Shown here one piece after another: positions 54,501 through 63,921 of a stretch of 64,000 nt of DNA; the first letter of the stretch is position 1; the number at the start of each line of letters is the position of its first letter. Under the pieces are notes generated by a model. It was not told where the DNA came from. It ran no database searches and was given only the letters and a program-made list of their open reading frames with translations. A program made the translations under genes and the position numbers. The stretch spans positions 29,442 to 93,441 of the forward strand of contig JAQYWO010000001.1 in the NCBI GenBank assembly GCA_029379215.1. Direction: 5' to 3'. This DNA comes from Rhizonema sp. PD37 (GTDB lineage: Bacteria > Cyanobacteriota > Cyanobacteriia > Cyanobacteriales > Nostocaceae).

Positions 54501-57500
54501 ATGATACCGGCATTAACCGATGGACGTAGCGTGCTGCACCCCGCAAGGCAATTTCATCTTCCCCCTCATCTGACCATAACTCTGCAAAAAGGGATTGAAT
54601 CTCAAGAGGGGCGATGACGTCGCTAATATCCACTCTCGTACACTGGAGCTTAGGGAATTCATTATTTATCACTCTACCCAAACCCCACAAAGGAGACTGA
54701 GCAACCTCAACTGACTTGACAGATTCTCCTACTGCCTGCGCTCCTTTAGTCACCAGTACAAGACGAGGAGAATTCCCTACTCGCTCCAACGCCTGAACCA
54801 AGTGTAAAACACTTAAGATTCCTAGTTCGAGGGACTCTTCTAAAGAAGCGACGGTGGTTTCCTCGGTTGGAGTTATGTCCAGACTCCAAAGGTGAACTAC
54901 ACCACGACACATAGGCAGACTGGCACTCACCTGCTCCAAAAGTTGCTGCATGTCTTCTGGATGTTCTGGGCGGATCTGAAACTTTTCAGCATCAAGACGC
55001 TTGAAGTCTTTTCCATACAAGATGATAATGGGGGTTTGATATCGTTTTTTGAGTGCAACTGCTAATTGCTGCCCTACTAAGGAGCGATCAGCAAAAATCA
55101 GCCAGCTTCCTTGCTCTATTGATTTTAGAGGAACGATTGACTCAGGGCGAGTTTCTAGCTGTACTTGAGGCCCAGTCGCCAAAATCACAGTACTTGCAGA
55201 CTCAGCTACGTCGTTATCTGAAATACCAGCAACTTCAATAAAACCAGTATCCACCAGCAAATCTCGCCATTTTTGCTTTGTTAGGAGCGGGTGTGACGGT
55301 CGTAAATCGAGATCAGAAAACAGCCACCAGCCCTTAAGCATTCCGAAGCTTAGATCCGTTAAACGGGGAGCTTTTGTTAATTCCAGCAGCACCAGCAATC
55401 CCTCAGATGCTAGAAGCTGTTTAACGTTTTCTAAGGTGTGGCGCAAATCACGGGTGGCGTGCAGTACATTTGCTGCCAGAATCAGATCGAAGGAATGAGC
55501 CTCAAATCCCTGAGAAACAGGCTCGGTTTCAATATCCAAAACCCGGTACTCAATGAACGGATAATCGCTAAATTTCTGTTGTGCAGAGGTGGCGAACACT
55601 TGAGTAATGTCCGTAAAGACATATTCGGTCTGCTTCGCCCTGAGCTTTGGCAGTACATAAGATGTCATTGAACCCGTCCCCGCACCGATTTCCAATATCC
55701 GTACTTTTCGTCCTGACGATAAGCGCTCCAGTGCTGTCTCTACCGCCTTTTGAACTAGCAAATTGTAGATCCGAGAAGTCGGCGCGTCTTGGTACAGATG
55801 CTCCGATGTCGTCATCGAACCTTCCGGAAAAATCAGTTGCAGGGGATCGATTTCTCCCTGCAATACTTGAGCCAATTTCTCACCACACCGTCCAAGCAGT
55901 ATCAGTTCTGCTTGATAGGCAGGAAATTGAGCCAAAAGTGCTTTCCAAGTCTGATTTGGTTCTTTCAATTCTGGTATTTGGAAGATCTCCCACCCGTCGT
56001 CTATGCGGCGCAGCACGCCATCTTCCTCAAGGATTTCCAGCATTCGACCCAACAGACGCCGATGCCCAGATACTACGCCCAATTGTTGGGCAAGTGTTTC
56101 CACGGTTGTGTGCTGGTGTAAATGAAACTGCCAGCCAAGCTGCTGCATGGCTTTGAGGACGTAATCGGTACACAAATGGTTTAGAAGCGGCTCTACTGTC
56201 GAGTAGTAATGTGCACGTCCTAATTGCACGCTCAAGCGAGCGGCTTCGCTGTGCAGGCTGTCGGCTTGAAGACGCTTAGAGGGCAGATAATTAGCAGGAT
56301 GGCTCTCTAGGGTGGTTCCGGGGCGTGCCTTTAATTCCCATTGGTATTCGTAGAGATAGTCCTCTTTTTCTGCACTACCCGACTGCACATTTTCTAGTGA
56401 CTTGCAGCACAATCCTTGAATTTCTACCAGCACGTTGCCGGATTCATCCAGTAGTTGGATATTTCCCTTAATCCGGTTCGCGTTTTGCTCCAGCAGACGG
56501 GCGTGGCTCCACACTTGAAGTCCAGGACGACCGTAAACTCGAAGGCGTTTGATCTCAACTGGCAAGTAGGTTTGTTTGGATGATACAGTGGCAATAATAA
56601 CCTGAAAACAAGCGTCCAACAGAGCCGGATGCAACTGATAGTCAAGGATTTGTTTCTCTAAAGAATCTGGAAATTTGAGTCGAGCGATCGCTTCAGATTC
56701 ACCACACCAGAGTTGTTCGATTCCCTGGAAAGTCGAACCATATTCTAGTCCCATTTCCTGGAACTGCTCATAGAGAGTGCTTTTAGAAATTTCCTCAGTA
56801 CAGCGATCGCGAATCTCATTCAATACAACTGCCTTGGGGACATGGCCATTCTGTAGCCCGAGCAAGTTGCCCGAGGCGTGTCGTACCCATGACGCTTTCT
56901 CACCTTTGGCTTGACTGTGGATGTCGAAAGAAGTTTGACCTGAGCGATCTACACTCAACTGAACTATGACTGATTCATCAGCTAAAAACAACGCTTTATG
57001 AAACTCTATCTCTGACAAAACATAAGATCCCGAACCGAAAATCTCCTTTGCAGCAGCCAGAGCCATTTCCACGTAAGCGGCTCCAGGATAAACCACTTCC
57101 CCTTGCACGCGATGATCTTCTAGATAAGTGAGGCGGTGCAAGTCAATCACCCCATTCCAGATCGGCTGGACTAATTCTAGACTGCTTCCAAGCAAGGGAT
57201 GAATCGGCACTCCTAGCAGGTTAGACTGGTACATTTGTCCTAACCGAGCTTGCTGCGATTTAGGAGACTCGTTCCAATAACGCTCTCGCTGCCAAGGATA
57301 GGACGGTAAGCGAACGAACTGACCTTCTTGCGGATAAAGCCGATGCCAATCAACCGGGTATTCCAGAGTGTATAGCTTCCCAAAAGACTCTAACATCGTC
57401 ACCCTTTCGGGTTCAGAGCGGCGCAGGGAAGGCAATACGGTTATTGTTTGATTGATTTTAGCGGAACACTCACAAATGTAACTGGCTAGAACTGGATGAG

Positions 57501-59985
57501 CGCCGATTTCTAGGAATAGGTTATACCCTGCCTGCAAGAGTCCGTCTACAGCTAATGCAAACAGCACCGGATTCCTCATGTTTTCCCCCCAGTAGGTACC
57601 ATCCACTTCTAGTCCTGAAACCTGCAAGCCAGTGACGGTTGAAAATAGGGGAATGACGGCTTTTTGAGGAGTTATTCCTTGCAAAGACTCTGCTAATTCT
57701 GCCTTAATTGGCTCCATCAAGGGACTGTGATAAGGCACCTCTACCCGCAGGAACCGCCAAAAGATCTGTTTTTGTTCTAAAGATTGGGCAATTTCTTCTA
57801 AAGCTTTGCCATCTCCGGATAGAGTTACAGAACTGGGGCTATTGACGGCTCCTACAGAAACACGCTCTGAGTATCCGACGAGACACTGTTCTGCTTCCTC
57901 TAACGATAGCCCAACTGCTAACATTTTCCCAAATCCTACAGCTTTTGCTTGTAAGCGGCTGCGGTGGAAGATGACACGAACGGCGTCCTCTAAGGTCAGA
58001 ACCCCAGCAATATGAGCCGCTGCCACTTCGCCGACACTGTGACCAACAATCGCTTCCGGGATGATCCCCCAGCTACGCCATAAAGTAGCGACAGCGACTT
58101 GCACTGCAAAGATGGCACACTGAGCGATTTCAGTTGAGTTAATGCGAGAATTTTCCTCCGATGCACTCAGTTCTTCAAGCAACGACCAATTAGCATATTG
58201 CCTCAACAATTCGTCACACTGTTGAATGGCTTCTCGAAATACAGGTTCTTCTGACAACAGAGTCCGCCCCATTGCCCACCATTGCTGTCCCATGCCAGAG
58301 AACACGAAAGCGAGTTTGGGCGAGGAGTCCGCAAGTGGGCGACCAAAAGACATTTTATGGCGAGTTTCTCCTGCTAAAAACGCTTCCAGATTTTTTGCCA
58401 ATTCAAGTTTGGAATCAGCGACCACTGCCAATCGGTGGTTATGATGACTTCGGCGCAGGCTTGCAGTGTAGCAGATGTCGTATAACGAGGAATCATCTGA
58501 CTCTGTTAAAAAATCTTTGTAAGCCACTGCAAACGCCCTGAGCGCTTCCTCACTCCTTGCCGACAGAGGCAATAGTAGCGATTGGTGGGTGGGAATTTGG
58601 AATTGGGAAACAGGTGGTGGCGGCACTTCTGCAAGAACTACATGAGCGTTCGTGCCGCCAAATCCGAAAGAATTCACGCCAGCGATTCGCAGCCCCTTTC
58701 CATTGGGCCACGGTTCTAGGGTAGTAGGCACGCGCAACCGTAATTCCTCAAATGGAATTTTGGGATTCGGTGTCTGAAAATGCACAGAAGGTGGAATCTG
58801 GCGGTGCTTGAGAGCTAGCGCTACTTTAATGAGTCCTGCAATACCCGACGCTGATTCCAAATGTCCGATGTTTGTCTTAACCGAACCAATAATACAGTAG
58901 TCTCCTGCAGGACGATCTCTCCCCAGTACGTTTCCTAGAGCGTTTGCTTCTATCGGATCGCCCACAGGTGTCCCCGTCCCGTGAGCTTCTACATAATTTA
59001 CAAGCTCTGGAGATACCCCAGCCTTCAGGCAGGCATCTTGGAGTGCCAACTCTTGAGACTCTCGGTTGGGAACCGTAATGCCATTGGTTTGACCGTCCTG
59101 GTTAACTGCGCTGCCTCGAATGACGGCATAAATCGGATCAGAGTCGGCTTGCGCTTGGGATAAAGATTTCAAGACAACGATACCAGCTCCCTCGGCGCGG
59201 ACATAACCGTTTGCTCGCTCATCAAAGGTTTTGCACCGTCCATCGGGAGAGAGCATAGATGCCTGAGAAAATCCTATGGTTGCTTCTGGTTTGAGTATCG
59301 CATTTACCCCTCCTGCTATTGCCAACGCAGACTCTCCATTCCAAATACTTTGACAAGCAAGATGCACAGCAACCAGCGCACTGGAGCAGGCGGTATCAAC
59401 AGCCATACTTGGACCTTTGAGGTCGAGTATGTAGGAGATGCGGTTAGCTGTGATACAGTGAACGCCTCCCAAATTTGTATAAGCGTTAATGGAATCGCGA
59501 TCTCTGAGTTGGATGTCGTAATAATCGCCAATCGATATCCCGATAAATACCCCAGTTTTTGAGCCTGCAAGATTTTCCGGCATCTGCCCTCCATCTTCTA
59601 GCGCCTCCCAGGCTACCTCCAGCAGCAACCGTTGCTGCGGGTCCATACTAGATGCCTCTCGCGGCGAAATCCCGAAAAATTCGGCATCAAAAGAGTCTAT
59701 CTTATCTATGAAGCCACCCCACCGGGTTCGCATTTTGCCTGGTTTATTCCCGGATGGGTCGTAGAAACTGTCCACGTTCCAGCGGTCTGCTGGTATCTCG
59801 GTAATGGCATCCACGCCGGATTTTAGTAGTTTCCAGAAGGCTTCTGGGCTGTTGGCACCGCCTGGAAAGCGGCAGCCAATGCCGATGATAGCAATGGGTT
59901 CTGTTTCAGTTTCCGCTTTTAAGCCAATCTGGGAAGTTTGCTTTTTGAAGGTCTTCAAACTAGGGTATTCGGAATTGTTAGTCAT
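51511..59985 (-). CDS. Iterative highly reducing type I PKS: KS-AT-DH-MT-ER-KR-ACP-TE
   Basis: 2824 residues, one module. KS 29-450 (C200 in VDTACSSAL, His motifs EAHGTGTPVGDP and NIGHLESASG). AT ~555-860 (GHSVGE, S650). DH ~915-1190 (H958 in LEDHRVQGEVVYPG; D1124). C-methyltransferase ~1240-1600 (EIGAGTGS). ER ~1845-2160 (HAAAGGVGLAAIQLA). KR ~2195-2390 (TYLITGGLGGF; FSSFTSIVGNPGQGNYVAAS). ACP S2513 (LGLDSLMAVEL). TE ~2580-2824 (FYGHSQG, S2663; final His in GNHVFLH), of the type II/editing class. With a full reducing loop and MT it resembles fungal highly reducing PKSs and could extend one chain repeatedly to a saturated methyl-branched acyl product. The PCP-TE gene follows 95 bp downstream. 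Confidence 0.93.
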   Translation of the reverse strand: MTNNSEYPSLKTFKKQTSQIGLKAETETEPIAIIGIGCRFPGGANSPEAFWKLLKSGVDAITEIPADRWNVDSFYDPSGNKPGKMRTRWGGFIDKIDSFDAEFFGISPREASSMDPQQRLLLEVAWEALEDGGQMPENLAGSKTGVFIGISIGDYYDIQLRDRDSINAYTNLGGVHCITANRISYILDLKGPSMAVDTACSSALVAVHLACQSIWNGESALAIAGGVNAILKPEATIGFSQASMLSPDGRCKTFDERANGYVRAEGAGIVVLKSLSQAQADSDPIYAVIRGSAVNQDGQTNGITVPNRESQELALQDACLKAGVSPELVNYVEAHGTGTPVGDPIEANALGNVLGRDRPAGDYCIIGSVKTNIGHLESASGIAGLIKVALALKHRQIPPSVHFQTPNPKIPFEELRLRVPTTLEPWPNGKGLRIAGVNSFGFGGTNAHVVLAEVPPPPVSQFQIPTHQSLLLPLSARSEEALRAFAVAYKDFLTESDDSSLYDICYTASLRRSHHNHRLAVVADSKLELAKNLEAFLAGETRHKMSFGRPLADSSPKLAFVFSGMGQQWWAMGRTLLSEEPVFREAIQQCDELLRQYANWSLLEELSASEENSRINSTEIAQCAIFAVQVAVATLWRSWGIIPEAIVGHSVGEVAAAHIAGVLTLEDAVRVIFHRSRLQAKAVGFGKMLAVGLSLEEAEQCLVGYSERVSVGAVNSPSSVTLSGDGKALEEIAQSLEQKQIFWRFLRVEVPYHSPLMEPIKAELAESLQGITPQKAVIPLFSTVTGLQVSGLEVDGTYWGENMRNPVLFALAVDGLLQAGYNLFLEIGAHPVLASYICECSAKINQTITVLPSLRRSEPERVTMLESFGKLYTLEYPVDWHRLYPQEGQFVRLPSYPWQRERYWNESPKSQQARLGQMYQSNLLGVPIHPLLGSSLELVQPIWNGVIDLHRLTYLEDHRVQGEVVYPGAAYVEMALAAAKEIFGSGSYVLSEIEFHKALFLADESVIVQLSVDRSGQTSFDIHSQAKGEKASWVRHASGNLLGLQNGHVPKAVVLNEIRDRCTEEISKSTLYEQFQEMGLEYGSTFQGIEQLWCGESEAIARLKFPDSLEKQILDYQLHPALLDACFQVIIATVSSKQTYLPVEIKRLRVYGRPGLQVWSHARLLEQNANRIKGNIQLLDESGNVLVEIQGLCCKSLENVQSGSAEKEDYLYEYQWELKARPGTTLESHPANYLPSKRLQADSLHSEAARLSVQLGRAHYYSTVEPLLNHLCTDYVLKAMQQLGWQFHLHQHTTVETLAQQLGVVSGHRRLLGRMLEILEEDGVLRRIDDGWEIFQIPELKEPNQTWKALLAQFPAYQAELILLGRCGEKLAQVLQGEIDPLQLIFPEGSMTTSEHLYQDAPTSRIYNLLVQKAVETALERLSSGRKVRILEIGAGTGSMTSYVLPKLRAKQTEYVFTDITQVFATSAQQKFSDYPFIEYRVLDIETEPVSQGFEAHSFDLILAANVLHATRDLRHTLENVKQLLASEGLLVLLELTKAPRLTDLSFGMLKGWWLFSDLDLRPSHPLLTKQKWRDLLVDTGFIEVAGISDNDVAESASTVILATGPQVQLETRPESIVPLKSIEQGSWLIFADRSLVGQQLAVALKKRYQTPIIILYGKDFKRLDAEKFQIRPEHPEDMQQLLEQVSASLPMCRGVVHLWSLDITPTEETTVASLEESLELGILSVLHLVQALERVGNSPRLVLVTKGAQAVGESVKSVEVAQSPLWGLGRVINNEFPKLQCTRVDISDVIAPLEIQSLFAELWSDEGEDEIALRGAARYVHRLMPVSLKDIATIEKKLASSQPFRLEISKSGILDNLMLRAIKRPKPGPGEVEIQVCAAGLNFKDVAKAMNLLADVNLEENFSERSLGLECAGIISEIGSGVEGFEIGDLVIAFAPHSFSTHTTTDIRFVVRKPAHISFEEAATIPVVFLTAYYALHYLTRISKGDRILIHAAAGGVGLAAIQLAQKAGAEIFATAGSPEKREFLKALGVHHVMDSRSTAFVDEVMELTDGKGVDIVLNSLVGEAIPKSLSVLARFGRFIEIGKRDIDQNSKLGLRPFGNNLSFFAVDLDQLWHDRPDFAGELFQELMKHFWEQTLHPLPHRVFPIKKALDAFRYMARALHIGKIVISLLDPDVVMTPTTEDKVTFRTDGTYLITGGLGGFSLAVAQWLVKNGAKHLVLMGRSGAASSAAKEAVKTLESAGARVVVAKADVSKADQLALVLADIRHSMPPLRGVIHAALVLDDGVLLQQNRERFFKVMAPKVFGAWNLHTQTQNTPLDLFINFSSFTSIVGNPGQGNYVAASVFLDALAHHRRAMRLPALTVNWGVIADVGYVARDAEVGEHLGRIGGKPLLSQQALSLLGELLLVEAVQTTVASVNWQQWSQIHAAGASGRFSHLALEKAVSIEAGDGAERPRSHRKTEGDSFLNTLKAAQSAERQQLVEFHLLKQVARVLGSSPAKLDISKPLTNLGLDSLMAVELSNRIDKDLGVSVPTIKLIGGASISQLAKELVEQLYPASSSIVAIQTQSHSKVTAAASDWLVFPKPNSDAHLRLFCFPYLGGSSSAFLSWAENLLPDIEVCVLQLPGSIDRLGEQPFDELNPLVKTLAQVVLPYLDKPFAFYGHSQGVLLCFELARYLRRENGKVPVHLFVGALHAPQLPHPSSSIAQISEEELLEKTSLINLPQSVQQNTELMQLLLPSFKAGVLMVENYIYYESEPLDCPISAFGGMQDKAITQEHLSAWREQTCSTFKLQMFPGNHVFLHSDQELLLQAILQDFTPVLSSLVK

Positions 59986-61058
59986 AATACAGTCTGTTTA
60001 TGGTGTCAAAATCTGACTTAAAAGCAGTGCTAGAGTCGTTGACCGAAGGCAGCAGCAGACACTAAAGCGTACTCTCAGTAGGCTAATGCTAGTAGTGTCT
60101 CACAGCGTATAGCGGTGGACAACGTTCCGATAAATTGTATGTATCATGAGGCACAGAAATTTGATGACCGTTATGATATCCATACAAAAAGATAACTTTT
60201 GGCTACAAAAGCAATAAGCAGACTCCGATAACTGTCGAAAACCTTTTCCCCATTTCCTGGTCGGTCTGCTGAGGGAGGTGATGATGAATTTTGAGATGTA
60301 CGATTAGCTTTTTCTAATAACTGTTGCTGAACTCTGAAAACTTCTGCTAATTGTTTTTCTAAACTTTCGATTTACTACCCCATTCCCTCTACCAGTTTTT
60401 GGAAATTGGCTAGATTTTTTCCCCATCGACACGGGGTATCTGCTGAATGTAGTATGGGCGCTTTTGTGCCATAAATTTTACATTACCAGATTTTAGTCGT
60501 CCTCATTGGCGTAGACATCGCCTGACAATCCCTTTCAATTTGAGACTCCCAGCAGATGACTGTGTTCATCTTCAAACTTGGAAACTTGCCAATCACCTTC
60601 TCGGTTTCGGTGTTCGTTATTTTTCTTACACCATGCCTCACTTTACTTAGACTCCGTCATCCTAACCGGACTCTCGCTTGTTGTCAACTTTTGTGCGAAC
60701 GACAAAAGTATTAATTTTGACTACTTTTGAGATCCGAAATATAGCTCGAATAAGCATGCGCGAAGAAAATCGGCGAATTAACTGTTTTAAGTTTCATTAT
60801 CCTATCCAGGACATCCAAATCCTTCAAACTCCTGTGCCATAATTGTTTGGATTTACCTGATCCCAGAGATTCTTCCGAAGTTCAAAACAAACGAAAAACT
60901 GGAGAGTCATTCAGAGTGCGATCGCATTCCTTGTAGTTATAGATTTTCTCAGATACCGATTTCAAAACTATTCGTTTGACCAAGTCCTTATCAGTCAAGG
61001 TTTTAACTTTATCCTTGCGTGCTATTCATTTATGAGTGCTGATGCTTATTTAATAGTG
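59986..61058. other. 1-kb region upstream of the PKS, no intact gene
   Basis: It must hold the PKS promoter, but no clear boxes were recognised. It contains the transposase remnant at 60240-60377. The rest shows no ORF or RNA gene. Confidence 0.4.
60240..60377 (-). pseudogene. IS66-like transposase N-terminal remnant
   Basis: On the minus strand a ~45-residue frame reads IESLEKQLAEVFRVQQQL, then LEKANRTSQNSSSPPSADRPGNG. The coiled coil followed by N-S/S-P-P-S-x-D is the N-terminal signature of IS66-type and related transposases. Stop codons lie immediately before it, and no DDE domain follows, so it is a relic. Confidence 0.55.
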
Positions 61059-61535
61059 ATGATTAAACTCAGTCAAGAACAGTTACAAATAATCTACGCC
61101 CACGCTGAAAGCACTTACCCAGAGGAGTGCTGCGGTATAATGTTTGGCGATCTGGCTCTTAACGTCAAAACTGTTGTAGAAGTGATGCCAACAGACAATG
61201 CTTGGAGTGCAGAAACAGCAATAGATTTTTCAGGTGATGTCGAGACGAACCATGACGCATCCTTATATAGTAGAAGGCGTCGGTATGCGATCGCACCCCA
61301 AGTGATGTTGCAAGCGCAAAGAAAAGCACGCGATCGCCACTTTAATATCATTGGAATTTACCACTCTCATCCCGATTACCCGAATATTCCCTCAGAATTT
61401 GACCGCCTATATGCTTGGCAGGAATATTCGTATGTGATTATTTCCGTACAAAATGGTAAATCTGCCGATGCCAGAAGCTGGAGTCTAGACGACAACCATC
61501 AATTCCAACCAGAAGCAATTCAAAAATGTTCCTAG
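61059..61535 (+). CDS. M67-family JAMM/Mov34 metallopeptidase
   Basis: 158 residues from the ATG at 61059 (MIKLSQEQLQII); an ATG at 61032 is also possible. JAMM zinc motif: Glu in YPEECCG, then IYHSHPDYPNIPSEFD with the two His and terminal Asp. Bacterial M67 peptidases cut the C-terminal tail of ubiquitin-like sulfur carriers or release their cargo. It sits 124 bp upstream of moeB, which suggests a sulfur-carrier pathway. No MoaD/ThiS/CysO-like protein is visible nearby. Confidence 0.87.
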   Translation: MIKLSQEQLQIIYAHAESTYPEECCGIMFGDLALNVKTVVEVMPTDNAWSAETAIDFSGDVETNHDASLYSRRRRYAIAPQVMLQAQRKARDRHFNIIGIYHSHPDYPNIPSEFDRLYAWQEYSYVIISVQNGKSADARSWSLDDNHQFQPEAIQKCS

Positions 61536-61659
61536 AGCCGGGTTTTATCCCACCTGCACATCAGTTGTTAGAATTAATAACTAACCATTAACAATTAACC
61601 ACTTCCTACTGCCTCTGAATTTCCGGTAGGATGAAAAATTCGTTTCTCAACAAACTGCT

Positions 61660-62832
61660 ATGCTCAATCCCAATCTGGATGACATCCAGCTTAATAAAGA
61701 AGACTACGAACGGTACTCCCGCCATCTAATTTTGCCAGAAGTTGGACTGGAGGGACAAAAACGCTTAAAGGCGGCGAGTGTACTGTGTATTGGAACGGGT
61801 GGACTGGGTTCGCCATTGCTATTGTATCTAGCAGCTGCAGGAATCGGACGTATAGGTATAGTTGATTTCGATGTCGTCGATAATTCCAACTTGCAACGCC
61901 AAGTCATTCACGGTACATCTTGGGTGGGTAAACCGAAGATTGAATCAGCAAAAAACCGCATTCACGAAATTAATCCTGATTGTCAAGTTGATTTATACGA
62001 AACTCGTATCAGTTCAGAAAACGCACTCGACATCATAAAACCTTATGATATTGTGGTAGATGGGACTGATAACTTTCCCACACGCTATCTAGTTAACGAT
62101 GCCTGCGTATTGTTAAACAAGCCCAACGTGTACGGTTCCATTTTCCGTTTTGAAGGGCAAGCTACTGTGTTTAACTACGAAGGTGGACCAAATTACCGCG
62201 ATCTTTACCCAGAACCACCACCACCAGGAATGGTTCCCTCTTGTGCAGAAGGAGGAGTATTGGGTGTACTGTGCGGCATTATCGGCACAATCCAGGCGAC
62301 TGAAACTGTTAAGATTATTCTTGGTAATGGCAAAACTTTAAGCGGACGCCTACTGCTATACAATGCATTGGAAATGACGTTCCGTGAATTAAAGTTACGT
62401 CCTAACCCAGTGCGCCCGGTGATTGAGAAGTTAATTGATTACGAACAATTCTGCGGTATCCCACAAGCAAAAGCAGAGGAAGCAAAACAGCAGATGGAAA
62501 TTCCAGAAATGACAGTGCAAGAGTTAAAGCAACTCTTAGAAAGCGGCGCAGATGATTTTGTGTTGCTGGATGTCCGCAACCCTCACGAATATGAAATTGC
62601 CAAGATTCCTGGTTCAATTTTAGTACCTTTGCCAGACATTGAATCTGGCAAAGGTGTTTCCAAGGTGAAGGAAGTGTTGAACGGTCACCGTTTAATAGCT
62701 CATTGTAAAATGGGTGGACGATCAGCAAAAGCTCTTGGGATTCTCAAGGAAGCAGGAATTGAAGGTACAAACGTTAAAGGTGGTATTACTGCTTGGAGTA
62801 AGGAAATAGATTCCTCAGTGCCACAGTATTAA
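61660..62832 (+). CDS. moeB: MoeB-type adenylyltransferase fused to rhodanese
   Basis: 390 residues. E1-like domain 1-~265: SVLCIGTGGLGSPLLLYLAAAGIG nucleotide loop, VDFDVVDNSNLQRQV, VDGTDNFPTRYLVNDACV and SCAEGGVLGVLCGIIG. Rhodanese domain ~285-390: LLDVRNPHEYEIAKIPGS and the persulfide loop HCKMGGRSAKAL. It activates a MoaD- or ThiS-like C-terminal Gly and supplies sulfur. The CxxC zinc pairs of E. coli MoeB are missing (NYRDLYPE in place of CYRC; no CPxC). The JAMM gene directly upstream supports a combined sulfur-carrier function. Confidence 0.92.
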   Translation: MLNPNLDDIQLNKEDYERYSRHLILPEVGLEGQKRLKAASVLCIGTGGLGSPLLLYLAAAGIGRIGIVDFDVVDNSNLQRQVIHGTSWVGKPKIESAKNRIHEINPDCQVDLYETRISSENALDIIKPYDIVVDGTDNFPTRYLVNDACVLLNKPNVYGSIFRFEGQATVFNYEGGPNYRDLYPEPPPPGMVPSCAEGGVLGVLCGIIGTIQATETVKIILGNGKTLSGRLLLYNALEMTFRELKLRPNPVRPVIEKLIDYEQFCGIPQAKAEEAKQQMEIPEMTVQELKQLLESGADDFVLLDVRNPHEYEIAKIPGSILVPLPDIESGKGVSKVKEVLNGHRLIAHCKMGGRSAKALGILKEAGIEGTNVKGGITAWSKEIDSSVPQY

Positions 62833-62833
62833 A

Positions 62834-62887
62834 GAGTGCTGAGTGCTGAGAAACCCCCGCACGGCGCTGGCTCCCTCCTCAGCACTC
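62834..62887. terminator. Inverted repeat between convergent genes
   Basis: GAGTGCTGAG occurs twice (62834-62843 and 62841-62850), and CTCAGCACTC at 62878-62887 can pair with either. It lies exactly between the convergent moeB and glycosyltransferase genes. Confidence 0.5.
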
Positions 62888-62889
62888 AT

Positions 62890-63921
62890 TCACGACATAC
62901 CTGCTTTATCGGCAACGCGATCAAGGATTTTGCCGAGAGATGTTCCGACTGCTTCATCAGAAAAATTATTTGTGGCATAGCTTTTAGCTGCGACACCAAG
63001 ACGATCGCGCAATGCTGAATCATTCCACAACATTTCAATTGCTTGCATTAAGTCATCGACAGATCGAGGTTCAACTAACAAACCTGTCTTGCCATGCTCA
63101 ATATAATCTTGTGCTCCATGACACCGACTGGCGATGATTGGACGACCCATACGCATCGCTTCTACAATAGTGATTTGCCCTCCAGCTGTTGTCAAGGGAT
63201 TGGGAAGCAGAGGAACAATACTAATCCGTGCTTGTTGGGCTAAACGACGACATTCTTGCGTTGGAATACCAAAGGGTGTTGTCACATTCTGCGGAATACT
63301 GTAGCCTTGTAATGCCGTTTTTCCAGATGCCACAACCGTTGGGATATTGAGTTTTTCTACTGCTTGGAATAAAGTCGAGAAGTCACGATGAGCAGAACCT
63401 AGTGACACAATAAAAGGATCTTTTGTATTCTCCTCGTCAGTTATGGAAATCTCTGGTGATTGGTAAGGTACAAACTCAAAACGCTCAATCGGAATTCCCA
63501 ACCACTTATTGTACATTTCTCGTTCCCGTCGTGTATGGACAACAAAGCAATCTATTTGCTCCAGGCTAACTTGAGAAAGCCATTGTCGAATTCCGGGATA
63601 ACAAGAACCAACATTGAATAACCATGCGATGACAGGAATGCGCTTGCCTAATAAGCGTTGTTGCATGCCTACGACGACTGCAGGTTGAGGAAAAACCGTG
63701 ATTATACCTCCCTGTGTCGCGTTGATCGCTTCCATTCCCTGTTGCCAATAGAGATACCAGTCCTTCAATCCAGTCATAGCAGACTTGCGATCGTGCCACT
63801 TTTGTAACGGTTCTGCACGCGGAACGAAGTCAAACTGATGCCGAGTTCCAGGAACATACGGAGTTAACCAAGTCTCAGTTTTCGACTTATCTATAAAGGA
63901 GGCAGCAACAGTCCAATGCAT
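62890..63921 (-). CDS. Glycosyltransferase family 4-like protein
   Basis: 343 residues, GT-B. The donor half is clear: FIVSLGSAHRDFSTLFQAVE, IVPLLPNPLTTAGGQITIVEAMRMGRPIIAS (E near a TTAGGQ loop), HGKTGLLVEPRSVDDLMQAI. The N-terminal half is less conserved, with VAWLFN-type strands. Donor and acceptor are unknown. It is convergent to moeB and ends the window, with no other glycan gene visible. The remaining 79 bases to the window end hold no gene. Confidence 0.85.
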   Translation of the reverse strand: MHWTVAASFIDKSKTETWLTPYVPGTRHQFDFVPRAEPLQKWHDRKSAMTGLKDWYLYWQQGMEAINATQGGIITVFPQPAVVVGMQQRLLGKRIPVIAWLFNVGSCYPGIRQWLSQVSLEQIDCFVVHTRREREMYNKWLGIPIERFEFVPYQSPEISITDEENTKDPFIVSLGSAHRDFSTLFQAVEKLNIPTVVASGKTALQGYSIPQNVTTPFGIPTQECRRLAQQARISIVPLLPNPLTTAGGQITIVEAMRMGRPIIASRCHGAQDYIEHGKTGLLVEPRSVDDLMQAIEMLWNDSALRDRLGVAAKSYATNNFSDEAVGTSLGKILDRVADKAGMS

